Numbered from the stretch's first letter, positions 18,028 to 26,797 are shown. The stretch is 40,200 bases of DNA from Oscillospiraceae bacterium (GCA_017483465.1 JAFUWN010000028.1:1-40200); one strand, 5' to 3'. Numbers and translations: made by a program. The notes: a model not told the origin generated them from the sequence alone.

Positions 18028-18056
18028 ATTATAATACTTTTTTCTGAAAACTGCAA
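18028..18056 (-). promoter_or_regulatory. Promoter of the FHA-SEDS-PBP operon
   Basis: Leftward TTGCAG (18056-18051), 17-base spacer, TATAAT (18033-18028). It is about 40 bases before the FHA start and is divergent from the hpf promoter. Confidence 0.65.
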
Positions 18057-18103
18057 CTGTCTTTTTCCGGCTTTGATTTTTTTGATAAAATTTTAAAAAA
18101 GAC

Positions 18104-18132
18104 TTGACTTTTTTTATAAATTATGCTATAAT
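18104..18132 (+). promoter_or_regulatory. Promoter of hpf
   Basis: TTGACT (18104-18109), 17-base spacer, TATAAT (18127-18132) with extended TGC. The 5' leader of about 70 bases contains a small hairpin (CACGGA 18150-18155 with TCCGTG 18175-18180) just upstream of the AAAGGAGG ribosome site. Confidence 0.8.
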
Positions 18133-18211
18133 AAAAACAGACGTAAAGCCACGGACAATTTTATGACAGCTGTTTCCGTGTGAATTCAGATCCGTCAAAG
18201 GAGGAATTATT

Positions 18212-18733
18212 TTGAATATTACAGTTAACGCAAAAAAAATGCAGGTATCCCAGGCATTCACTGAACATGCCCAGAAACGTCTTGATGCAAAACTTGACAA
18301 GTTTTTCGGTGACGAGGCAGATGCTAAAATTATGCTGACAGAACAGAAAAATCAGATCGTTCTGGAACTCACTGTCCGCTATAATCAAATGCTCTATCGT
18401 GCAGAACAGACTGCTGTCGATAAGAACGATGCACTTGATGCGGCAATTGATAAGATCATCCGTCAGATTCGTCGCAATAAGACCAAAATTGAAAAGCGTC
18501 TGAAAGAAAGTGCTTTCAAGCAGGAATTTGAAGACGTTGTGGAAGAAGCAGATATCAGTGTCATCCGTTACAAGAAATTTGATATGCGTCCGATGACACC
18601 GGAAGAAGCCATTCTCCAGATGAATATGCTCGGTCATAATTTCTTTATGTTCAAGAATGCCGCTGACGGTAATGTGAATGTAGTCTATCAGCGTGCCGAT
18701 GAAGGCTATGCTGTATTACAGCCCGGAGAATAA
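18212..18733 (+). CDS. hpf: Ribosome hibernation promoting factor, long form
   Basis: 173 residues, the usual length of long-form HPF in Firmicutes. The N-terminal S30AE domain (about 1-95: NITVNAKKMQVSQAFTEHAQKRLDAKLDKFF) binds the 30S decoding site. The C-terminal domain (about 118-172: VIRYKKFDMRPMTPEEAILQMNMLGHNFFMF) dimerises and pairs ribosomes into 100S particles. Translation starts at TTG, eight bases after AAAGGAGG; no ATG is available nearby. It has its own promoter and terminator and is divergent from the cell wall operon. Confidence 0.95.
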   Translation: MNITVNAKKMQVSQAFTEHAQKRLDAKLDKFFGDEADAKIMLTEQKNQIVLELTVRYNQMLYRAEQTAVDKNDALDAAIDKIIRQIRRNKTKIEKRLKESAFKQEFEDVVEEADISVIRYKKFDMRPMTPEEAILQMNMLGHNFFMFKNAADGNVNVVYQRADEGYAVLQPGE

Positions 18734-18754
18734 TCAGAATAAAATTCTGAAAAA

Positions 18755-18790
18755 ACAGCAGAGTTCTGTCAGGAACTCTGCTGTTGTTCG
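18755..18790 (+). terminator. Terminator of hpf
   Basis: A 12-bp perfect stem (18755-18766 with 18773-18784), loop TGTCAG, followed by a weak T tract (TGTTCG). Some readthrough into the deformylase gene is possible. Confidence 0.7.
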
Positions 18791-18817
18791 TGCTGAAATC
18801 CGGAAAGGAGGGCAGAT

Positions 18818-19231
18818 ATGATAAAAGAAATTGTAAAAGATCCGGTGTTTCTGGCTCAGAAGTCCGAACCTGCCGTAAAAGAAGACAAACAGGTGATTCA
18901 GGATTTATATGACACGCTCAAAGCCAACCGGGAACGCTGTGTCGGTATGGCGGCTAATATGATCGGTGTCAGAAAAACGATTCTTGCGGCTGTTCTGAAC
19001 AGGAAAATACAGATTATGATCAATCCGGAGATTGTCTCGCATTCTGTACAGGCTTATCAGACAGAAGAAGGCTGTCTTTCTCTGAACGGTACGAGAAAAA
19101 CAGAACGCTTTCAGAAAATTACAGTCGTCTGGCTGGATGAGAATTTCAAAAAGAAAAAGGGCGTTTTCAAAGATTTTGAAGCTCAGATTATTCAGCATGA
19201 AATGAATCATTTCGAGGGAATTATTATTTAA
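18818..19231 (+). CDS. Peptide deformylase family protein with altered motif I
   Basis: 137 residues. Motif II is EGCLS (84-88) with the metal-ligand Cys86; motif III is HEMNH (127-131) with both His ligands and Glu128, but Asn in place of the usual Asp. Motif I reads GMAANM (43-48) where active enzymes have GLAAxQ, so the catalytic Gln is replaced by Met48. Deformylases remove the N-formyl group from nascent proteins in the cytoplasm. Short paralogues of this kind are common in Clostridia beside a canonical copy. Activity here is uncertain because of the motif I change. The GGAGG ribosome site is well placed; the CE4 gene follows 14 bases later. Confidence 0.85.
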   Translation: MIKEIVKDPVFLAQKSEPAVKEDKQVIQDLYDTLKANRERCVGMAANMIGVRKTILAAVLNRKIQIMINPEIVSHSVQAYQTEEGCLSLNGTRKTERFQKITVVWLDENFKKKKGVFKDFEAQIIQHEMNHFEGIII

Positions 19232-19245
19232 CAGGAGGATTTTTT

Positions 19246-20502
19246 ATGAGATGTATGAAACCGATTAAAAAGCTGATTTCCGGAGTCGTTTCGGCTGTGA
19301 TGCTGTTATCCGGAATTTACGCATTTCCGGCTGATGCCGCACAGGAACAGGAAACTAAACTGATTGCCCTGACATTTGATGACGGGCCTAATACCACTAC
19401 GACAAACGAAGTGCTTGATCTTCTGGAAGAATATGATGCCAAAGCTTCTTTCTTCCTGATCGGTGTGAATATCAATGAAGAAAGTGCGGTATCCGTCAAG
19501 AGAGCCTATGACATGGGCTGTGAAATTGACAATCACTCGAAAACACATTCGTATATGTCCGATATGTCTGCCGAAGAATTACAGGCTGAAATCAGCTATG
19601 TTGATGATTATGTCTATGAAATCACCGGAGAACATACGAAATTTTTCCGTCCGCCTTTTATCGCTGTCAGCGATTCTATGTATGATGCGATTGATCTGCC
19701 GTTTATCTGCGGTATCGGCTGTGAGGACTTCATGGACAGCGTAACCGCCGAACAGCGGGCAGAAACTGTCATCTCCAGTGCAAAAGACGGTGTGATTATC
19801 CTGATGCACGATGCCGCCGGAAATTCCCAGACTGTCGAAGCTCTGAAAACCATTCTGCCGGAGCTGAAATCGCAGGGCTATGAATTTGTCACACTTACGG
19901 AATTATTTGCACGTCAGGGCGAAACACCGAAATCCCATCTGCTTTACAGTCAGGTAGCAAAATACCCGTGTTCTGATTACGAGCTATTCCAGAAGCTTTC
20001 TGATGATACTGCTCAGGAGAATATTGCTCTGGATAAGGAAGTTTTAAAATCACTGGGCGATAATTATGCGATTGAAGTGGATTACTCCGGAACGGATGTT
20101 CCGCCTGTTGTTGCACTTCAGAAATGGTCAGGAGACCCGCCCGTCTGGAAAGCCATACAGCCTTTTTATTCCAACGGGGACAAAGCTTGTTTCTTAGCTT
20201 CGGATATTCTTCCGGCTCTCGAAGAACTTGCCATGACTTATGATGACCTGGATGCCATCCGGATTTCACCGTATGGAAATACCATCGCTCTGACCAATGC
20301 CAAGATTTTAACAAAGTCTGCCGGAGAAACGCTTTCAGGTGATGTGAATCTTGATGGTGAATTCAATACTGTTGATATCATCGCATTGGTAAAATGGCTG
20401 CACCACAGCGAGCCACTCGCCAATTGGAAAGCTGCCGACCTGAATCATGATCAGCAGCTGAATATCTATGATTTTATTTTAATGAAAAAGCAATTGCTCT
20501 AA
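19246..20502 (+). CDS. Secreted polysaccharide deacetylase (CE4) with C-terminal dockerin
   Basis: 418 residues with a signal peptide (about 1-32). The NodB/CE4 domain (about 38-235) has TFDDGP (43-48; Asp46 a metal ligand), NHSKTH (96-101; His97 and His101), FRPPF near 137 and LMHD near 187. CE4 enzymes remove N- or O-acetyl groups from peptidoglycan, chitin or xylan. A middle region (about 260-355) of unclear type is followed by a dockerin (about 362-418): GDVNLDGEFNTVDIIALVKWL, then ADLNHDQQLNIYDFILMKKQL. The dockerin suggests a plant polysaccharide such as acetylated xylan and attachment to a cellulosome. Its stop overlaps the stop of the convergent amidotransferase gene by four bases. 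Confidence 0.92.
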   Translation: MRCMKPIKKLISGVVSAVMLLSGIYAFPADAAQEQETKLIALTFDDGPNTTTTNEVLDLLEEYDAKASFFLIGVNINEESAVSVKRAYDMGCEIDNHSKTHSYMSDMSAEELQAEISYVDDYVYEITGEHTKFFRPPFIAVSDSMYDAIDLPFICGIGCEDFMDSVTAEQRAETVISSAKDGVIILMHDAAGNSQTVEALKTILPELKSQGYEFVTLTELFARQGETPKSHLLYSQVAKYPCSDYELFQKLSDDTAQENIALDKEVLKSLGDNYAIEVDYSGTDVPPVVALQKWSGDPPVWKAIQPFYSNGDKACFLASDILPALEELAMTYDDLDAIRISPYGNTIALTNAKILTKSAGETLSGDVNLDGEFNTVDIIALVKWLHHSEPLANWKAADLNHDQQLNIYDFILMKKQLL

Positions 20503-21260
20503 ATATTCATCGCATCCATAACGGCGATATAATCCAGAGTCGGAACATAAATTCCCTTATGTCTCTCCCCTCTCCAGATTTCAGAGCCGTTCCGGAAAGC
20601 GATTACCTGAGCCATCGGAAACGGAATCCATTCGCCCTCGGAGAGCGGCTGCGTGGAGAATGCAAATCCGTGATCAAGTCTCCGGTAACTGAGCGTATTT
20701 TTCAGATTTTTATGCACATACAGAATATCGCCGTCATAGATCATGAGATTTAGTTTATTTCTCGGAGCAATGGCGGCGACAAATTTACTGACAGTTTCGC
20801 ATCTGTCCTGATCAGAGAGCTTTCCACGGCTGACACTGTCATTGACGGCATCGAGCAGAGCTAAAAACAATCGTTCGGAATCCGTATCGCCGGACTGTTT
20901 CTTGAAATATTGAAAATTAATTTTTCCTGACCAGATCGTACCGTTATGAATCAGCGTCCAGACTCTGCCGGAATGGTCTGTGCCGGAATACGGATGACAG
21001 TTTTCTGCGCGGACTTCTCCTACCGTTGCAAAGCGGATATGTGCAAGCAGCATTTTCTGATCAGGCAGAGTTTTCAACAGCTTCCGAAGCTGTGTACTGT
21101 CACAGGCTCTGACGGGTTCTTTGAAAATCTGTCTCTGATAATTCTGCTCGTACATGATGCCCCATCCGTGCGGATGGTATATGCTGTGGGAATAGAAATC
21201 TTTCAGCCATTCTGCCGGATTTACAGGCACGGCAGAGGAAATGCCGAAAAGTTCGCACAT
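20499..21260 (-). CDS. Class II glutamine amidotransferase (YafJ/EgtC-like)
   Basis: 253 residues. The start at 21260 is chosen because it places Cys at position 2 (MCELFGISS), the N-terminal nucleophile, and because AAAGGAGG is nine bases upstream; the ATG three codons earlier touches that site. Class II signatures: HGWGIMY, HIRFATVG, HPYSG and LIHNGTIW. These Ntn-hydrolases cleave glutamine or other gamma-glutamyl amides. It lies 39 bases after the gamma-glutamylcysteine ligase gene in one operon. EgtC, a related enzyme, removes the gamma-glutamyl group in ergothioneine synthesis, so a gamma-glutamyl compound is a likely substrate. The physiological role is not shown. Confidence 0.88.
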   Translation of the reverse strand: MCELFGISSAVPVNPAEWLKDFYSHSIYHPHGWGIMYEQNYQRQIFKEPVRACDSTQLRKLLKTLPDQKMLLAHIRFATVGEVRAENCHPYSGTDHSGRVWTLIHNGTIWSGKINFQYFKKQSGDTDSERLFLALLDAVNDSVSRGKLSDQDRCETVSKFVAAIAPRNKLNLMIYDGDILYVHKNLKNTLSYRRLDHGFAFSTQPLSEGEWIPFPMAQVIAFRNGSEIWRGERHKGIYVPTLDYIAVMDAMNI

Positions 21261-21299
21261 GGAAAACATCCTCCTTTATAAATATAATCAATTTATAAT

Positions 21300-22448
21300 T
21301 TAATAGAAATCTTCGCTGCGGATTTGTTCGCAGTAGCGCTGCTGATTCAGTTTCTGTTTCTGATATTCTATGACAGACAGAGCCTCGGAGTGATCAGAAA
21401 AACAGACCTGCATATCTGCAAGAATCCGGCGGGTATTTTCAATCAGACTCTGATCCGGATGATACAGAGCGGCATTCTGATGATTTTTCACAGCCTGTTC
21501 CTGCTGTCCGGGCGTGAGATTGATTTTTTCCTGACGGGCTAAATATAAAATCAGCAGATGGGCAAAATACAGATCATTGCGGTTCACACCCAGCGGACAG
21601 AGCGGATTTAAATCAAACATTCTTAATTCGATATGATCAACCCCGTTTTTCACCAGAGCTTCGAGTGAATTTTCTCCTCTGGGTTTGAGCCGAATGGGAA
21701 GATATAATTCACTGACGGAGAATAACAGGCCTTTTCTGATATATTCCTGAATGCCCTCTCCGAATGTATGCAGATTTGTATAATCCAGCACCGGAACAAA
21801 CTGATTCCAGTAGCCTCTTTCACTGTTCCGGGGAGAAGCATATTTCAGATCAGCAGCACCGGAAAGGCCGTCACCGTCCAGAGATTTGTCATAGACCGGG
21901 CTTGCGGCCGTCAGAAGTACCAGCATATAGCTGTGTACAAATAACTGCTGATATAAATTCAGATAAAGCTGATCTCTGAAATTTTCAAAAGATTCCTGAT
22001 TTTTTTCTTCCTGCTGCCATTGCCGGAGCAGTTCTTCCGGAAAGGAAAAATTGAAATGTACACCGGAAAATAACATCAATCGCTTGCCATAGCGTTTTTC
22101 GAGAGCCTCCCGATAGAACTGTTTGGAAGACTGTTCACCGCTGAATTTTGCAATCGGAATTTCCTGTTCTGAACGGAAATGCGGCGGATTGCTGTAAAGC
22201 CAGATATGTTCCCCCTGTTCAGCGAGAATTTTTTCAGCCCTCTGATGAAGTCCTCCCAGAGAAGCAATCACTTCGTCAATGCTGTGACAGACAGGCGTAA
22301 TCAATTCAAGCTGATTTTCACAGAAATCTCTTGTGATATTACTGTCATCTCCGAACGGATGCGGAGTCTGTGCGAGATGATTTTCTGCATCCACACGCAG
22401 AGTTTCCCGCTCCAGACCAAAGCCGCCGCTGTACTGTAAATTTTTCAT
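21300..22448 (-). CDS. gshA: Glutamate--cysteine ligase
   Basis: 382 residues. The N-terminus GGFGLERETLRVDAENHLAQTPHP is the signature of the GshA/GshAB N-terminal family, with the metal-binding Glu pair. Further matches are CENQLELITPV, HIWLYSNPP, FSGVHFNFSFPEELL, TAASPVYDKS and IELRMFDLNPLCPLGV. The enzyme joins glutamate through its gamma-carboxyl to cysteine using ATP. It is shorter than E. coli GshA (518 residues) and has no ATP-grasp GshB half, so the product may stay as gamma-glutamylcysteine or be used otherwise. The ribosome site is AAGGTGA, and a consensus promoter lies upstream. Confidence 0.9.
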   Translation of the reverse strand: MKNLQYSGGFGLERETLRVDAENHLAQTPHPFGDDSNITRDFCENQLELITPVCHSIDEVIASLGGLHQRAEKILAEQGEHIWLYSNPPHFRSEQEIPIAKFSGEQSSKQFYREALEKRYGKRLMLFSGVHFNFSFPEELLRQWQQEEKNQESFENFRDQLYLNLYQQLFVHSYMLVLLTAASPVYDKSLDGDGLSGAADLKYASPRNSERGYWNQFVPVLDYTNLHTFGEGIQEYIRKGLLFSVSELYLPIRLKPRGENSLEALVKNGVDHIELRMFDLNPLCPLGVNRNDLYFAHLLILYLARQEKINLTPGQQEQAVKNHQNAALYHPDQSLIENTRRILADMQVCFSDHSEALSVIEYQKQKLNQQRYCEQIRSEDFY

Positions 22449-22529
22449 AAACTGTCACCTTCCGCAAAAAGATTTCTAATATATAAATTGCATTTAACCT
22501 ATCTGAATGATCAGATATTCTTTCTTATT

Positions 22530-22558
22530 ATTATAGCGTATTGTTTGGGAAATGTCAA
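22530..22558 (-). promoter_or_regulatory. Promoter of the gshA-amidotransferase operon
   Basis: Leftward TTGACA (22558-22553), 17-base spacer, TATAAT (22535-22530). About 80 bases before the gshA start. The region between it and the rightward promoter at 22678 shows only AT-rich sequence. Confidence 0.8.
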
Positions 22559-22677
22559 TATGCTGAAAAGATATATTTCTTAGCATTAGTTATAGGAAAA
22601 AACTATAATTATAATATCATGACACTGTAAAAATATATTTCTGTTTTGAATTTTCTGTATAAAATTCATGAAAAATA

Positions 22678-22706
22678 TTGCAAATCAGAAAGATTTGTGA
22701 TATAAT
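22678..22706 (+). promoter_or_regulatory. Promoter of the GT4-GH13 operon
   Basis: TTGCAA (22678-22683), 17-base spacer, TATAAT (22701-22706). The expected start point near 22713 leaves a leader of about 28 bases before the ATG at 22741. Confidence 0.75.
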
Positions 22707-22740
22707 AATACTATATTGCATGAGAGGAGAAAAATTTTTC

Positions 22741-24219
22741 ATGAAAATATGCCTGCTGAATGATACGTTTCCGCCGATTATTGACGGCGTTGCTACGGTA
22801 ATGACAAATTATGCCGATCTTATGACGGCTTCGGGAGCAAAAGTTATGGTTGGTACACCCAGATATCCGGATGCGGATTATTCCGGCTATCCGTACCGGG
22901 TTGTTCCCTACCGGAGTTTTGATATTTCAGAAATCGCCGAAGGCTATCGGGCCGGTTATCCGCTTTCGGTGTCTTCGTTCAGTGAGATGAAGAAATTCAG
23001 TCCGGATGTGATTCATGTCCATTGTCCGGCAGTTTCCGCCGTAGTCGGCAGAATCATCCGGAATGAGACCAATGCACCGATTGTTTTTACGTATCATACA
23101 AAATATGATGTCGATATTGCACGGGCTGTCAAGTCAGAACATCTTCAGAAAGAAGTCATCAAAGCCATGATTGCGAATATCTCCGCAAGTGATGAAGTCT
23201 GGACAGTCAGCCACGGAGCCGGAGAAAGTTTGAAAGCTCTGGGCTATGAAGGTGATATCCGGGTTGTCTCCAACGGAGTGGATTTCGCCAAAGGCCGTGC
23301 AGATGAAAAATTAATTGCCGAAGCCGTCAAGGGTTTCGATCTGCCGGAATCTGTTCCGATGTTCCTGTTTGTCGGCAGAATCATGAAATATAAAGGCCTG
23401 CCCTTGATTCTGGAAGCCATGCAGAGGCTCTCTGATCAGAATCTTGATTACAGAATGGTCTTTGTCGGCACGGGTGCGGATGCTCCGGAGTTACAGCAGA
23501 TTGTCCGTGAAGCCGGCATTACTCTGGATATTCGTCAGGAAAACGGAGAAATTCTCACAGAATCCGGAACAAAATCCGGAAGAATTATTTTCACGGGGCC
23601 TGTTTATGACAGAAATCTGCTTCGTGCGTGGAATACCCGTGCAGATATCTTTGTTTTTCCGTCTGTTTATGATACAAACGGAATCGTCGTCAGGGAAGCC
23701 GCCGCCTGCGGACTCGCAAGCGTGCTGATTTCCGGTTCCTGTGCTGCCGAGGGCATCACACACGGCCGGAACGGATGGCTTGTAGAAGAATCCGGAGAAT
23801 CCATCGCCGCTTTATTAACAGAAATTTCACAGAATCCGGAGCATATGCATCAGACCGGTCAGAACGCAATGGATGAAATTTATATCTCCTGGAATGAAAG
23901 TGTACAGAATGCTCTTGACAGGTATCAGGTAATCTTAGAAATGAAACATGCCGGAACACTCAAACCCAGAAGAAACGGAAAATCTGATAAATTCCTGAAT
24001 GCCACTGCAGAAGTCATGGATGCTCTCTGGCATATCTACCGAAGACCCAAAGAGCATATACAGGAACATTTAGAGGGTATGCAGGAAAATTTTTCTGAAG
24101 TGAAAGATTCAATTCATAATAATATTTCTGAATTTCATCAGAATGTCAGAGACAAAAAAGAAGAATTCAAAGAGGAGCTGAAAGAAGGATGGAACAAACT
24201 GAATGGTTCAGGGAATTAA
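22741..24219 (+). CDS. Glycosyltransferase family 4 with C-terminal coiled coil
   Basis: 492 residues from the ATG at 22741. An upstream in-frame TTG (22678) is the -35 box of the promoter and cannot be the start. The N-terminal Rossmann half has MKICLLNDTFPPIIDGVATV, HVHCPAVSAVVGR and TYHTKYD. The C-terminal half has RVVSNGVD, LFVGRIMKYKGL and FPSVYDTNGIVVREAAACG, the GT4 nucleotide-sugar site, with Asp where the first Glu of the EX7E motif usually stands. The pattern resembles glycolipid or polysaccharide alpha-glucosyltransferases. Residues about 410-492 are charged, probably coiled-coil (EHIQEHLEGMQENFSEVKDS). The gene overlaps the following GH13 gene by 31 bases. Confidence 0.88.
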   Translation: MKICLLNDTFPPIIDGVATVMTNYADLMTASGAKVMVGTPRYPDADYSGYPYRVVPYRSFDISEIAEGYRAGYPLSVSSFSEMKKFSPDVIHVHCPAVSAVVGRIIRNETNAPIVFTYHTKYDVDIARAVKSEHLQKEVIKAMIANISASDEVWTVSHGAGESLKALGYEGDIRVVSNGVDFAKGRADEKLIAEAVKGFDLPESVPMFLFVGRIMKYKGLPLILEAMQRLSDQNLDYRMVFVGTGADAPELQQIVREAGITLDIRQENGEILTESGTKSGRIIFTGPVYDRNLLRAWNTRADIFVFPSVYDTNGIVVREAAACGLASVLISGSCAAEGITHGRNGWLVEESGESIAALLTEISQNPEHMHQTGQNAMDEIYISWNESVQNALDRYQVILEMKHAGTLKPRRNGKSDKFLNATAEVMDALWHIYRRPKEHIQEHLEGMQENFSEVKDSIHNNISEFHQNVRDKKEEFKEELKEGWNKLNGSGN

Positions 24220-25832
24220 GCTTTTATCAGATCTGGACAAGAAGCTTCTGTGACGGCAATCATGACGGCATCGGCGATTTGTACGGCGTTTATGAGAAAC
24301 TGGAATATGTGAAGTCTCTCGGTGTGGACGGCATCTGGTTTTCTCCTTTGTATCCGTCCCCGAATGCCGATTATGGCTATGATATTTCGGATTACAGAAA
24401 TATTCATCCGGATTTCGGCGATCTGGAGCAGTTCCGGAAAGTACTCAAAAAAGCACATGCTCTCGGTCTGAAAGTGATTATGGATTTAGTCGTCAATCAT
24501 ACTTCGGATGAGCATTTCTGGTTTCAGGAAAGCCGGAAAAGCCGGGATAATCCCTATAGTGAATATTATATCTGGCGTAACAAGCCCAATAACTGGGATT
24601 CGCTCTTCGAGGGAAAAGCATGGGAATATGAGCCTATGAGAGAGCAGTATTATCTGCATCTGTTTTCCAAAAAACAGCCTGATCTGAATATGGATAATCC
24701 GAAAGTCCGTGAAGAAGTAAAAAATATTATGAAATTCTGGCTGGATATGGGTGTAGATGGTTTCCGGGAAGATGTCATCAATTTTATTTCCAAGCGTGAG
24801 GGTCTGCCGGATGGTCTGCCGTTCGTACCGATGGCAAACGGAATTATGCATTATAAAGACGGGCCTCATATTCATGAGTATATGACAGAATTCAGACAGG
24901 TGGCAAAAGCATACAATGCTGTCCAGATCGGAGAAGGTCCTATGACAACGGTACAGTCTGCCATGCAGTATCTGTCCGGCGAGAAAAAATCTCTGGATAT
25001 GATGATTTCTTTTGATCATATGCTGGCTGACTGTTTTTTAATAGAATATCTGCAAAGGCCGTTTAAATTAACAAAATACAAATCGGCTCTGTCGAAATGG
25101 CAGAATACGCTTGCCGGAAAAGCCTGGAATGTCCTGTATCTTGAAAATCATGATCATCCCAGAATTATCAGCCGTTACGGAAATGAAAATTTCTGGAAAG
25201 AAAGCGGAAAATGCCTGGCTGTCAGCTATCTGTTCTTACAGGGAACACCTTTTATCTATCAGGGACAGGAAATCGGCATGACGAATATCAAGCTTTCTTC
25301 GATCGAGAAATATAAAGATATTGCAAGTCAGAATAATTTTCATCGTCTGCTGACATTCGAGCCGGAATTGAAACGACTCCGCAGAGTCCATGCTTCCAGC
25401 CGTGATTCTGCCCGTACTCCTATGCAGTGGAATCATGAGAATTATGCCGGCTTTTCAGATGTTTCCCCCTGGTTCTATGTCAACCCGAATTATACTTTCA
25501 TCAATGCAGAAGACGAAGACAAAAACCCTGACAGCATTTTGAATTTCTACCGGAAATGCCTGTCTGTCAGAAAGCACAGCAAAACTCTGCTGTACGGCAC
25601 ATATCAGGAATTCTTTCCGCATGATGAATCTGTCTATATGTACGAGCGTGTTTACGAAAATATTGCTTATCTGATCATCTGTTCTTTTTCAGAAAAGCAT
25701 ACAGAAATCCGGCTTCCGGAAAAATATCAGAACCAGAAATTCCAGTCGGTTCTCTGCAATTATCCGATGCGTGATTCTGCCGTATTCCGCCCCTACGAAG
25801 CCAGAGTCTACCGGACTATTCTGCAATCATAA
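24189..25832 (+). CDS. GH13 alpha-glucosidase (oligo-1,6-glucosidase type)
   Basis: 547 residues, no signal peptide, so cytoplasmic. The (beta/alpha)8 start SFYQIWTRSFCDGNHDGIGDL and the regions of GH13 are complete: MDLVVNHTSDEH (region I), GFREDVINF with nucleophile Asp195 (region II), IGEGPM with acid Glu249 (region III), LENHDHPR with Asp322 (region IV). The QPDLNMDNP loop is typical of alpha-1,6- and alpha-1,4-glucosidases acting on short oligosaccharides. The start overlaps the GT4 gene by 31 bases, with AGGAG inside that gene. The pairing with a glucosyltransferase suggests linked synthesis and turnover of an alpha-glucan or glucoside; this is inference. Confidence 0.92.
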   Translation: MEQTEWFRELSFYQIWTRSFCDGNHDGIGDLYGVYEKLEYVKSLGVDGIWFSPLYPSPNADYGYDISDYRNIHPDFGDLEQFRKVLKKAHALGLKVIMDLVVNHTSDEHFWFQESRKSRDNPYSEYYIWRNKPNNWDSLFEGKAWEYEPMREQYYLHLFSKKQPDLNMDNPKVREEVKNIMKFWLDMGVDGFREDVINFISKREGLPDGLPFVPMANGIMHYKDGPHIHEYMTEFRQVAKAYNAVQIGEGPMTTVQSAMQYLSGEKKSLDMMISFDHMLADCFLIEYLQRPFKLTKYKSALSKWQNTLAGKAWNVLYLENHDHPRIISRYGNENFWKESGKCLAVSYLFLQGTPFIYQGQEIGMTNIKLSSIEKYKDIASQNNFHRLLTFEPELKRLRRVHASSRDSARTPMQWNHENYAGFSDVSPWFYVNPNYTFINAEDEDKNPDSILNFYRKCLSVRKHSKTLLYGTYQEFFPHDESVYMYERVYENIAYLIICSFSEKHTEIRLPEKYQNQKFQSVLCNYPMRDSAVFRPYEARVYRTILQS

Positions 25833-25883
25833 AAATTTCTGCTTTATATTTTAAAAAATTTTAAAAAAATTTGAAAAAAACAC

Positions 25884-25912
25884 TTGCAAAATAAATTCCG
25901 ATCGTGTATAAT
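25884..25912 (+). promoter_or_regulatory. Promoter of the YdbC/PC4-like gene
   Basis: TTGCAA (25884-25889), 17-base spacer, TATAAT (25907-25912). A GTG at 25904 in frame with the gene lies within this promoter and is not the start. Confidence 0.75.
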
Positions 25913-25963
25913 ATAGTTACGGGTCTGAATCCCCAATCCGCTCAAAAGAAAGAGGTATGTACC

Positions 25964-26200
25964 ATGGCAGAATTAACATTTAAAATTACAGAACATCTCG
26001 GTGATCTCGGTGATAACGGCAGAGGCTGGACAAAAGAACTGAACCTCGTCAGCTGGAATGACCGTGATCCGAAATATGATCTCCGTGACTGGTCTCCTGA
26101 TCACAGCCGTATGGGAAAAGGTGTCACTCTCACCGCCGATGAACTTGTCAAACTCAAGGAAATCATTGAAACTCTGAATCTTGACAGCTTTGAAGAATAA
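25964..26200 (+). CDS. YdbC-like PC4/p15 family single-stranded nucleic acid binding protein
   Basis: 78 residues from the ATG at 25964, with AGAGGT seven bases upstream. The sequence MAELTFKITEHLGDLGDNGRGWTKEL, then LNLVSWNDRDPKYDLRDWSPDH and MGKGVTLTADEL, follows the YdbC pattern of Firmicutes, a bacterial homologue of the eukaryotic coactivator PC4. Family members dimerise and bind single-stranded DNA or RNA with little sequence preference. Its role in this host is not shown. smpB begins 47 bases downstream with no terminator between them. Confidence 0.9.
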   Translation: MAELTFKITEHLGDLGDNGRGWTKELNLVSWNDRDPKYDLRDWSPDHSRMGKGVTLTADELVKLKEIIETLNLDSFEE

Positions 26201-26247
26201 TTTCCTATTTTTTGCATACTATTAATCCGAAAGCAAGGTGAATTCAC

Positions 26248-26712
26248 ATGCGTACCAAAGGCACAAAACTCATCACAGAAAACCGTCAGGCAAGACATGA
26301 ATATTTTATTCTGGAAAGTTTTGAAGCCGGTATTGAACTCACCGGCACAGAAGTAAAATCCATCCGTCAGGGCAGTGTTAATCTCAAAGACAGTTGGTGC
26401 AGTATTGAGAACGGTGAAATCTTCATCAAGCAGATGCACATCTCCCCTTATGAGAAAGGCAATATTTTCAATCGTGATCCGCTGCGTGTCCGCCGTCTGC
26501 TGATGCATAAATCTGAAATTCTCAGATTATTCGGCAAAATCAAACAGGATGGCCTGACTCTTGTGCCGCTTTCGTTATACTTTAAAGATTCCCGTGTGAA
26601 AGTTCAGCTCGGACTCTGCAAAGGCAAAAAGCTCTACGATAAACGTGCGGATGCCGCCAAACGTGATGCCAAGCGTACAATCGACAGAGCTTTGAAAGAA
26701 AAAAATTACTGA
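26248..26712 (+). CDS. smpB: SsrA-binding protein SmpB
   Basis: 154 residues, the usual length. The OB-fold core ([51 protein letters not shown]) and the basic C-terminal tail ([19 protein letters not shown]) are all present. SmpB binds the tRNA-like part of tmRNA and brings it to stalled ribosomes. It lies directly upstream of ssrA. The ribosome site is AAGGTGA. Confidence 0.98.
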   Translation: MRTKGTKLITENRQARHEYFILESFEAGIELTGTEVKSIRQGSVNLKDSWCSIENGEIFIKQMHISPYEKGNIFNRDPLRVRRLLMHKSEILRLFGKIKQDGLTLVPLSLYFKDSRVKVQLGLCKGKKLYDKRADAAKRDAKRTIDRALKEKNY

Positions 26713-26752
26713 TTTTTTTCTGAATTGTAACTGAATTTTCATTAAAGTTCAC

Positions 26753-26781
26753 TTGACTTTTTTGAAAATTCAGGTTATAAT
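26753..26781 (+). promoter_or_regulatory. Promoter of ssrA
   Basis: TTGACT (26753-26758), 17-base spacer, TATAAT (26776-26781), about 16 bases before the mature 5' end of tmRNA. Confidence 0.8.
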
Positions 26782-26797
26782 AATAACTACCTTACAT

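Noticed and set aside
22678-22740. Upstream TTG start for the GT4 glycosyltransferase
   Set aside because: The TTG is the -35 box and TATAAT follows within the extension, so transcription begins downstream of it.
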